Shown here piece by piece: positions 22,801 through 34,800 of a stretch of DNA of 64,000 bases. Position 1 is the stretch's first letter. Every line of letters starts with the position of its first letter. The stretch is from contig NC_049995.1 of assembly GCF_000003815.2 (NCBI RefSeq), positions 14,226,262-14,290,261 of the forward strand, written 5' to 3'. The position numbers were made by a program, and so were the translations under genes. Origin of the DNA: Branchiostoma floridae (taxonomy: Eukaryota > Chordata > Leptocardii > Amphioxiformes > Branchiostomatidae). The notes beneath the pieces were generated by a model. The model saw nothing but the letters and a program-made list of their open reading frames with translations. It was not told the DNA's origin and searched no databases.

Positions 22801-25800
22801 AACCACACTTTTCGAATTTTCTATCACGGAAACACCAGTCTGTGTGTTTTCCTCGAATCACTGGGAGCTTACAAAATCTGTCTGTTGTGCAGACAAATAT
22901 GAGACAGAAAGAACAGTCACTCTCAAAATGTTTCACGGACTCGTCACAATCTGGAGGCGTTTAGCTAGCTATCGGCCGTGCTCACGACTAGAAATAGTCA
23001 GTCTACGACGTACTATCTATCCGATAAAAGCTTACAGGTTTGTAAACAAACACATACTTTGAGTGGGAATGTATTTTGAATCGCATTTCTTGTGGCAATG
23101 AGGTTGCTTCTCATTTTAAATCCTGGCGAACTGTACGTAGTTAGTAGTAGTTGCTCAGCTGTTGTATATTTGTACGCGACCGAAGCTTTAGTCCCGGTTT
23201 CGCTAGCAGACACAAGCTGAGACCGCAAAGAGGCACAAATTTCTGCGCTTCCGCTAGAAAACATCTTCAAATTAATGTACAGCATGGCCTCCTTACTGAG
23301 GATAATGTAAGCTAATGCTATCATTTGTGTATAGAAGAAGCGATGACTGTTTGTCCCCGCTTATTCCACACGCTACAATAATGAACTTTCTCCCCGCTTG
23401 CGTTACGCACGCTTGGTACGTGCATCAACTTCAAGTGCTTCTAAGATATATTTCAGTGGCGTGAATACGAACGAAATTCTCTTCAAGTGAAGTGAAGTAT
23501 GTGTTCTTTAGTCGTACCGAGTTTCGTCAATGAATTATGTTTCCTTTATAAGATACGGGTCTATCAAATGTATATTATTCCCCTAGTCAACCATACCAGC
23601 TAGTAGGGACTAACTAAAATGACGTCACGGCATGTTCCTAATTAGTTCCAGCAAAGAGCTCAAAGTACACATTTTTATGTCGCTGTTTGAGGGACTTCCG
23701 GACGGACAATTGATTTGAAACTTGCATTGACTTTTTCAGAAAAGATCAAATTTTTACATTATTGGTAGAAAATGCTACAGACGATTTCATTTCAGTTACA
23801 CTTTAAGAACTATTTCATTTATCAACAACCAGAAGTAATAGTGGTATGTTTCTAAATGCTGCTAATTCAAAATTTTAAGAATTTTCATTATGAAATTTTC
23901 AAAAACATAAAACATTTTCCAAGAAAGTCATTTCAGGAGTTAAATCCAACTTTCTCACATTGAAAAAAATTGAAATTGCTGTAAAGCAACAAAGGAAACC
24001 AATCATTATGCAATAAGATTTTCATTAATCAATCAACATACATTAAGATCAAGTAATTTCTGATATTTGTTACCATGTAATGATAATCAAATTTTCCAGG
24101 ATAAATAACAGTAGAACATTTTCTAACACGAAAATCCATTGGTCAAACAAGAAAGTTGTTTGGTGAGTATATACATATTTGTGGAGACCTTCTTACATAA
24201 CCAAAGTTTTGTAACTGAATTCAAAAAGGAAAAACAATAAAATATAGGCTACACTCATCAAAATCAATCTTTACTCAGAAAAATCTAAGGAAGCCTTATT
24301 TTTCAGCACCCACCGTCTTCAGCTGTTTCTTGCACAGGTTGGATTGTACAGATGATATCTTCCTCCCCTTCCTTACACAGGCAGGACAGGAAACTGGTTC
24401 CCACTTGGGTCCACTCTCCACCCTCCGGTGGCAGCCCGGCCAAACGGCACCTACAAAAACAACATAACCATGTGGTCAGGGTAGTTGTCTTAGATATACT
24501 AGTATCATTATTAGCATTATATTACAGTCTACCATCAGACATACGTACAGCCCAACTCTGGCTTACTTAAAGCGACTGTTTTAAGTAACAGAAACAACCA
24601 AAAGAAACAGACTCAAATTATGTAGCAGATCTCACTATTTTGCATTCTGTACCATGTATGTAAAACTTTGTGAATATAGATTTATACACTTATAAGACTC
24701 ATTAGGACTTGTGATGTAAACTGCATCTCTGTTACATACTTTGTCTCACCCTTGCCTCTTCTCTCATGACCTCAACGAAAAGCGGTCTGCAAGCCGATTT
24801 GAGCTTTCATGTATAAACAAATTTAAGGTTCAAAATTCATTTTTAACCACACAACGTTCTACGGTTTTGAGCAATTCTCCAGTAACGTGTGTATCCGTAT
24901 GTAAATGCCATCATAATTCAGACTTGATGTTTCAAGTCTGCGATGTGCAATAATTAATAAAGATTTCAAAAAGATTTCAAACAAATCAATATTATCAATA
25001 TCATTATTGGGTCCTAGATACAGCCCTTCTCTCCCTCAACACAAACCTGAGGGCTTGTGGTGGAAGACATGCCAGCTGAGGGTTGGACTGAAGACTGCGT
25101 AGTGAGCTCTTCTCCACTGTTTCAGAGTACCCGAGGTCGATGTAGCGAACTGTCACCTTGTCGTCTTCCAGCAGAGCGATGATCTTTGCCCTGTACCAGC
25201 ACTGGTCCTGCAGAAACAGAAAAGGAAATTTTGACTTGCTTGAACTTTTTGCAAGCCATTGTTCCAAACACTCACTCAAACTCAGACAACCCTCATTCAA
25301 ACCTCTCATTCAAAACTTCAAATCATTAGATGATTCATTCAAATCCTCATTCATTTATTCACATATCAACTTGCTCACAACCTTACTCATTCACTTGGTA
25401 ATTCTCCCTCCCTCCCTCTCCATACAAACTTTCTTGCTCTACCATTCACTCAATCCTCCACTCTCTACACCTGACTGAAACATGAGTAGTAGATTTTCCT
25501 CAGTTCAGGACTGGTCACTCTCATATCGGTCACACCAGTCTGCTGGTCAATCTCTCGTTCCCTTCGTCTCTCCCTTACTCAATCGATCCCTTCCTCTCTC
25601 TCTTGCTCAATCCTTCCACCTCTTACCCTTCTCTCTATCCTTACCTAACTGAAACATGAGTAGTAGATTTTCCCCAGTTCAGGACTGGTCACTCCTGTGT
25701 CAGTCACACTTGTTTGCTGGTCAATCTGTCATTCCCTTCCTCTCTCCCTCACTATCTCACTCACTCAATCCTTCCCTCCATCTCTCTCTTCCTCAATCCT

Positions 25801-28800
25801 TCCAACTCTTACCCCTATTTCTTTCCATACCTGACTGAAGCACGAGTAGTAGATTTTCAGGACTGGTCACTCCCGTGTCCGTCAAACTTGTCTGCTGGTA
25901 ACTCTCTCATTCATTCATTCCCACTTCTCCCTCCTCTTACACACTTAATTCCCCTCTTTCATCCCCCTTCTTGTCTTTTCCTTTCTCTCTTTCTCTCTAT
26001 AATGTCCTTACCTGACTGAAACATGAGCTGTAGTATATTTTCCCCAGTTATGGACTGGTCACTCCCGTGTCAGTAACACTCGTCTGCTGGTCAATCTAAC
26101 ATTCACTCCTTCCCACCTCTCTATCTCACAATGAACCCCCTTCCTTTCCAAACCCTCTTTCTTCCCTCCTTTCTGTTTCTTTTCCTCTCCAACTCGCTAT
26201 CATTACCTGGCTAAAGCATGAGTAGTATATTTTCCCCAGTTCAGCTGTGGTCACTCCCGTGTCCGTCACGCTAGTCTGCTGGTCAGCGCTGGCCATCAGC
26301 TGTTCCAGTTTGTCCAGTCCAGGGCCGGGAGATGTGAAGTAGATCAGACCAGAACTGTCTACGAACTGGACGCAGCCTTCTAGCTTCTCTCCAACCTGGT
26401 GAGGAACATGCAGTGCTGGTTTAACATTCTCTATATTAAATAATCACAAATACCAGGCTTCACCTTTTTATGTATTCCTGCATGGGAAATCCAAAATAAA
26501 GATTTTTTTCCCACAAACTGGACGCATTCTTCCAGCTTCTCTCCGATCTGGGGAAGAAAAAAGCAATGGCAAATCTTCCCAAGAACAAGGCTTTTCCCTC
26601 TTTACAAGTTCCTAAATGGGAAATCTAAAAAGCACAAAACAGACATTGCAATAAAGAAAACCCCTAGATTCCTCTACATATGCAAGACTGAACCTAACTT
26701 CTCATAGTAAATACTACTGTAAATGCAGAAATTTTTGCAGTGGTTTTATGTTCCCGGTTTTCATGTTGCCAATTCACCGCAAACTTAAAACCACTGTGAA
26801 CATTTTACCATCGCAGTAAGAGACTACAGTGCATAGTGCTACCGCGAACTTAAAACCACTGTGAACAGTCCTTTTCCACTACCGAAAAATTAAATCCCAC
26901 AATCTTAAATGCATTTACGTTATTGTAGATGCTTCTTTTGGAGTGAAACACAGATGAGCCAAAACAAATACTCTCTCAAGATGAAGTAATAAATGTCCAA
27001 ACCAAGCAGAACAACACAAGTTATACTTACCCCTGGTATGGTTGGTGCCAGGTCGCGAGCGTCCACCACACTCAGACACAACTCGTTCACATTGATGTCC
27101 TCTTCAGTACCCGTGTCGTAAAACGTCACTACAGGAACTGGACCCCTGGAGGAAAGCCAAAAAAATCACTGATTCACACCTCTTTTAGAATCACATCAAC
27201 TAACAAAAACATCAATAGGTCTTCTAGGAGCAAATGTACGTTTTAGTTCACTGTTGCATAACTTAATTTCTTTTTGTTCACCATGTATGTAACTTAAAAA
27301 GCCCTCAAAGCTTGCAAAATGGAAAATCATTTCTTTTACTACTGATAATCTCAAGTTTTTTCTGCAAATTACAGTGCTTTCCAAGCCATTCCTTACCTTT
27401 CCTCGATCTCAGCAAAACAGTTTTTCCCAGCCACGAGGTCGAAGAGCTTAGACAGTACTTCTGGGTCTGTAGAGAAGTCCTGTAAGCCGGCTAGTTGGAC
27501 CTACAATAAGAGAAATAATAACAACAGTTTTAAAGAAGCGAATTGATTTGTCAGAGCACTCTACCAATTTCATCGATAAGGAAACGGATGTGTGTTTTGC
27601 TGTCATTTTCATCATATTTGTATGTTCACATGACATTCCCATCATAAATTCAAAGGTAAAATAAATCAACTTTAAGACACAGCAAGAGAGCCAATGTGAC
27701 GCAGCTTCAGTGTGGTGCCCGCTTAAGGGAGCAAGTACTACATATCCAAATTTTTGCTTATGGACAAAAGATTCTCTGTACCAATGCTTTTGTTAACCAT
27801 TTTTATAACCCTACAAGAAGGAAATTATGTCGTCTTACCTTGAGGACCTGTACAGGCTTTGTGCTGAAGCAGGGAGCTAACAGACGCAGGCTGCTCACTG
27901 TCAGGACGTCCGTGTCTCCAAAGTCCAGGAAGTAACACTTCACCTACAGGCAAAAACAGCAGGATGAATTTCTATGCCTTATCCATCCCGACTTATGAAT
28001 TTCATTTTTATTCTGGTAATTGTTTAAACTACTGGGCAGCCCCATTAAACTTTGACAGGTTGTTTTTCAAGTGGTCCCAGTTCAAACAATACAAAATATC
28101 ATTAAAACATGATTTAAATGGAAAACAACATACCAATGGCAAGAAAAGAAAAAAGAGAAAAATGTCCAGCAGAAGTTGACAAATAAATGACTGCACTTTA
28201 AAGTTAACGAAACAGTTAAAATCATATGCTATGCCTTTTGATCTCCTTATTATAAATGAACAAGCCATGCAGAGAAATAACCACCTTCTGTTTGCCAGCT
28301 CTTACTTTGTCGACTTAAATAAATGATAATTTGAAAAAAAAATTAGTTTCCACTCACCATGTCATCCTCGACATCTACAGCCTGCACTCTGCACCNNNNN
28401 NNNNNNNNNNNNNNNNNNNNNNNNNNNNNNNNNNNNNNNNNNNNNNNNNNNNNNNNNNNNNNNNNNNNNNNNNNNNNNNNNNNNNNNNNNNNNNNGAAAC
28501 AAATAGTGTAGCCCTCTAAAACTTCATCTGGTACACGTCGAGAGCTACAGTTACAGTAACAGTTCCTAATTTCTTTACAAACTTTTTCAGCAAGTTCAAC
28601 ACAATATACAAATACATGTTAGATGGGGAGAAATGTTTTAAAAAATTCTCTTGTTGCTCTCTAGAACTTTATCTGGTGCACGTCGGGAGCTACTGGTATA
28701 GTAGTCAATCATTTCTTGTACAAAATATTCATCTTCAAGTAGTAGAGGGGTGTTGCTCTAACTTGTGACATTACATGATGACAGGCTGGAAAGAAACTTG

Positions 28801-31800
28801 AACTATGAGGCTCCAGATGTCTTACTGAGGGATGACTGTGGTGCGATAGATGTCTGTTAGCTGAGGAATGAGTCCATTTTACTACATACTGTGACATTAC
28901 TGATAATACAACACAAACAGACAAGTTAACCTTACCCTAAAGCTCTCTTCACTAATCCTGACCACCACTTCTGCCGTGTTGTTACAGTCCACCACCAGGA
29001 CCTGGAGGAACTGTTCATCTGGGAGGGGCATAGTTTCTAAACACAACAAGCACAAAACTGGTTAGGTCAAGAAATAGATGTACAAGTACAACCAAACCTT
29101 TCTATACTAACCATCTCACAGACTTAAAGAAAATGGTTGAAGTAGACAAATTTGTGATTGTGGGTGCATATATTTATGTAGGTGAAAGTTCGTAATAGCA
29201 CTATTGTACACTAGTTAAAGCAATTTCTTCACATAAGTAAGCCACAGATTTTTAGATTCAAGCTCAGGAGCAGTAAGGTTTGTAATTTGCTTTTGCTAAT
29301 GCTGTACTTTCTGTACAAGTTTTTTTTCTGTACACAATGATTTTAAGGCTCAGTACACCAGTGCACCCAAAAATACATTTTGAGCCTTGCCTAATATTGT
29401 ATCAGGGCTGGCTCCAGGACCCATCCTACAAACTATTGAAAATGTACTTTCATATGCATAAGCTTAAAATAATGTTTCAGGAAAATCAACAACATGGGCT
29501 CCCAAACAATGAGTTGGACGGAAAAAAATTTAAGTCCTGCATTGTACAGAACTGACCTGGTAGAGGCAATGGCAGGAATTGTTCTTGAGTCAAGCGGTCG
29601 ATCACGTCCTCTTCACCAGGTAGTTGTAGGTGTACACTACACCTGTCTCCTTCTACAGCTGTGACTGACATGGTCAGTTCTACATCTTCAGTCAACAACT
29701 CCTGAAACCTGGGCAAAAATAACAGTAAAAGTATTAACTTCCTCTTGACAAATCCCGTAAGTTATTTCAAGTTCTGCCCTCTCTAGATGGTGTATAGGGC
29801 AGCACCCATCTCTATTTCAAGAGCCCTTGATAGCCACACAACATTGTACAATCACTACAGCAGGAGACTTGTCTCTTGGGGTAAGGGTGTTTGTGTTGCA
29901 AAATGCTTTATAAATGCTGGGTGCTAAGCAGAAAAAAGTGTGTGCCAATTTTAAAGTCTTTGGTATGACTTGGTAGGCAATCAAACTCAAGACATCAACA
30001 AAAGCAAATAGAACACTCTACTCACCTAATAAGCCCGGACAATCGTTTTTGGATTTTGCTGTCGAAATACTGAACTAATACAGGCTATAAGGGTCGGCAG
30101 CACAAGCAACAAAAAGAAATGGCAAGCAAAAGTGTATTATGAGGCAAAAAAAGGCCCAGAGAGCCTGCTATAAAGCCTACTGGACCTAAACCCCAATTCG
30201 GACTTGAACATAACTAGTTACAAACACTTTGAGACTTCCAGTATTACCTGTCTTTTGCAGCCTGGCTCCATGTAGTGTTGGACCGTACCATGTGTAGCTG
30301 ACAGGGGAGTGCCTGTGCGGGGTGCTCCACAGCTCTCACTACCAGTCTCTGGATCCTCTTCTTCCCAACAAACTCACTGTTTCCGAAGTCTACATACTGG
30401 ACATACTAAAGGAGACATCGGAAAATCATTTTATCAAGCTGGTGATTAATGATAACCTTAAGAATTTTCTGGCAACATTTTGGCAGCAGCATCAAGGTGA
30501 TAAGGCTTTCTCTTTGTTGTATAGTTTTGTAATTCAACAACATAAGAATGTGATCTTGAGGCCTATGTTACATTTCTAAGCCTCAAGAAATGTGATGTAG
30601 GCCTTACTTTGTTTTTGTGTTTACACCTGGAAGCTGAAGTAAGCAGTCAAAGTATGTCACCGTAAACCTCACCGAACTCCTGACTTTCCACTTTGGGACT
30701 TTGGGGCAAAGACGGGGTCCAAAATAGTTAAGAATGGTAGTTGTGATAAATGATTTAATAACGGGAGGGAGGAGAAAGTTCTTATTGTCCTGAAGAAGCT
30801 TTAAATAGCTTTATGGTATTTCTATGTATGATCGGAGCTGTGAAAGATCAGAAGGAAGAGAAAAAGAGATCTGAAAAACAAGAAAGTTTGAGAAAGAAAG
30901 GCAGTAAGAAGAAAGGGAAGGAGAAAAAAACAAAGAGACACAGAAAGTGAATGTTTTCCACTCACATAGCAATCTTCCCCATCACAAACAGCTCCCTCTG
31001 GCGGCTGCATGAGAACTGCACGACACCAGTTGTTGTCGAGGGTGTACTGAGCTGCACAGCTGGTACCTGGGCTGTAACTGGACGGAGGAGCTATCCACTC
31101 ATCCTGAAAATTACAGGGAAACAAGGAAGCTTTAAAAAATAGCTATATCTTGGAAAAACAATGCTTGGATATAAAATACATTAACATGAAACTGTTGAAA
31201 ATATACTTTCATGAGCTTAAGATAACATATTCAACTAGGATTATCAATACCATGGGCTCAAAAAACAATGAGTGAGATGGAAAAAAATTAAGCTGATGAT
31301 AGCCCTGCCTGACAGTCTTAAAAACAGTTTTGCCCTAAATAATAGCAAAGTTGAAAAATCTTAAAGGAGGGATGAATGTAGTCAGCTTTTATTGTTTTCC
31401 CAAAGGAGACAACATTTTGGTTTTGCTGGCATCTTCTTCCTTCTTTGTATTCTGTGCGAGTATCTCAGAAACAATGGAAAACATTCTGCACTTTTGTAAA
31501 AACGTGGCCTTTCTAGTTTCTTACTCATTTCATACTCCAAGTGAAATGACAATGAAGAAACAAAAGGAATCAACGCATCCATACCTTGTACAGTTCCATC
31601 ATGATTTTCTGAATATTGTCAATGGCGCAGTCTGTGCATTGGACGTAAAAACAGTCGGGGCTCTCGAAGTGGGACACAAACACTTGTAGCTTCGTCCTGT
31701 AAAGTAGTTCAAAAAAAGAAACTCCTTAAAACGATCTCAAAGAGTATATTTCTAACAAGGGTCTTGAGCTAGTTCAGTACACTGAATAGTTTTCCTACCA

Positions 31801-34800
31801 CTAGTCTAGCAAGTCAAGTCAAGACAGAGTAAATGGAGGTTGCATCTACAAAGCTTGCAAGCTCTTGTGAACAGTTGATCAAAGACTGGAACCCTTTCAT
31901 GTTTCCAAAATCATATCCAGTTGCTCCAGTAACTGTGATGTGGCAATACTTCATTACTTTACTCCTTTTGGGGGAAAAAATGAAGTGTTAGTCTTACCCC
32001 ACAGCAGGCAATTCAGCTGGACGGACTACCACATTTACTACAGACTTGATGGAACTTAAGTCCTCTGTTTCGTCCTCTTCTTCTTCTTCTTCCTGTAGAA
32101 AAATGTATACAAAATCTTGTTAGCAACATTCTTGTTATATTACTTGTATTCAGATGAATGTCCTTATGAAATCATCATCATCCCTATGAAATACTATGCT
32201 AGGCTACAACAAATTTGATCAGTTTGTTTTTGGACCAAAAAAATGATGAACTAGAATATAAACGTGACAACAGGGCCTGTAAAGTGGTATGGAATTCCAA
32301 CAGGGCTAATATGGTGATCACTCGATGCAAATGACAAGAAACTAAGTAGCTTTTGACATTTCAAACGGCATCTGTTGTCTTTTGTCAGTGACTGAGTGAT
32401 CAGACTGATGTGTCATGCAGAAGGGCAGTTATACCGGCTACATAGATACAGATACAGGTCCAAGCTTTTCTTCTCATCTTGGACCCTTGCAGCAAATTTA
32501 CCTTAAAATATCTAAAAAGAAAATTGTTGTGGCTTAATCACGGAATCGTCTAATGTAAAAATCGTACCAACTTACCCCGCCATTCCCCTGGATGGTGATG
32601 CTCATGGTCTTCGTGTGCTGAAACTTGTTCATCATCTTTGCTAAGAACTCGTTGCTATCAGGTTTGGGCTGGTGGTTTCCGTTTAGGTTCTGCTGTGGTT
32701 TGGGGCTCTCTGCTCTCACTGGTGTTTCCTCTGCATGCTCTTGTACTGGGAAGTACATGAGGGGACCATTGGAACTGTGGGGAAAAAAGATAGTGTTAGT
32801 CTTGGAATAATTCTCTTCTTTCTTGGTAGGGTTGCAGAGCACATTGAATCTGATTTGTGCATTCGCAAATTAAAACCTGATTCGATCAAACGACAATATC
32901 GCCGGAAGCAGTCAGGACTCATTGGTCATGTTCGCGTGCGTTCTGAAAATTTGAAATAATGGCTGGCCCAGGGCATTGCTAAGATTTTCAATGAGCTCTC
33001 ACCACTCAACTTTTCTCACTGAAGGTCAGTTTGCAATGAGATAGCGTTATTCAAATTTACTATGTATAAAAATGACTTGAAAATTGAATTTGACAAAAAA
33101 ACAACATAATATTGCATTGGGTGCCTTCAAGGGCAACACAAATCAATTTCTACCAAAATGAATCACTACGTAAACATTGTCCTTTCAAACCTATTACCTG
33201 TCAGTTCTCACAACATCCGGCCAGAACTTGAGTTTGTCCTTGGCATAGTCTGGGAAATCCTCTTTGAACTTGGACTTGAACTCAGCTGGCAGTCTGGCTG
33301 CCCAGATTCCCTTGGGGCGGTTCTTGAAAAGCTGGAGGAAAGATGTAACAAGTTCATGTTCATTTCTTGGTGAAGATTTATAACAAAAGCCAAGCTTAAA
33401 CTTTTTCCTAACAGGAGGCCCAATATTGAACTTGGCCTTTATTTTCCCAGTACCAAACATCATTAAGATCCTTTCACAACTTTTTGAGTTATGCTGTCCA
33501 CAAAGAAAATCCAATCACAAAAGCAACCACAAATGGCATATGGCATATAACCTTCTTTAGACCGCACCGCTTTCGCATGTGAGAAAAACACAGACCCAAC
33601 AAAAATTACGATATGTCCTATATAGAATGAAGAAAGACAAAAGCTAATGAAACTAATATGATCATACTCCTTATACCGAATAGGGAGACTTTCCATCTAT
33701 CTTAGTAAAGACTTTGAGTTCCAGCTGTTTCAAGTTTATCTGGGAACACACAAAATGAACCATAACCTAAGAAAAGTTGTATAATGTACCTGTCTGATCA
33801 TCTTTGCTAGTTCCTCTTCCCCTTTGGACCTGGGCAGAGCTTTGGGCGGGGCTGGAGAGGGTTGGGGCTTCTTTGGGGCATTCTGTGTCACCTCAGCTGG
33901 TGACTTTGTGATCTCTGATGATGTGGAATAGAAAATAACAATGTTACAATACATATAATAATTTTAAAACATGTACTATTGACCACAACTGGATAAGGAC
34001 AACCTTGAGTTTGCACAAGCGGATATCCCAATGAACTGCACTATGTTGGTGGCATCACTGCTTTTAAGTTAGATTTGTGTTGCTCTTGACTTTATATTGG
34101 TAATACTGTAACTGCATTTAAGTTCGCGGGGATTTAATTTTGCGGCAGTGAGAAATAGGACTTTTCGCGGTGGTTTTAAGTTCGCGGTAACAACATTAGT
34201 CTGCAGTCTAATATTATCATAGAAAAATGTTCGCAGTGGTTTGAAGTTCCCGGTGATGTGGTCACTGTGAAAACCGCAAACAGTAATCCACTGCGAACAT
34301 TTCTGCATTTACAGTACCATGCAAAACGTACAGTGATGACTAAAAAGACAACAAAACACACAAAGCGTGAAAAAATTTATTTCCTATAAACTCAAATTGC
34401 TCGACTATAGTGATGTCTCCAATGTCAAGGCTTGAAATACTTTTTTCTGGTGCAGGTGACATTGAAAATTACCTGCACCAGACAAATTTTACCTGCACCA
34501 CTCTGAATTTAGGAAGTATGGATTATACTAAAATTGTTCAGGAACCATTGCTTTTTTTTCTTCTATACTTCATAGGTGGTAACATTCAATGCAGCTAGTA
34601 ACAACTCAATACACACATATACACCTACATCATAGGACATTTATGTATATGATTGTATAAAACCCAGTACATGGACCAGTGCAGGTTAGGTGCATGTAGA
34701 CACCAGAAATACCTGCACTGCTCCAATTTTACCTGCCCTAACATGCATATGCAGGTGGTATTTTGAGCCCTGAATGTACATCTTCAGTGAGATGATGTCT

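Noticed and set aside
25470-26206. Tandem 180-bp units considered as a CRISPR-like or minisatellite array
   Set aside because: The conserved part is TDRD7 coding sequence and the spacers are drifting CT-rich DNA; this is partial-exon duplication in an animal genome.
32350-32400. Fourth hammerhead core on the minus strand
   Set aside because: CTGACAA lacks the required G and the stem is weak; listed only as a decayed relative of the unit at 20396.
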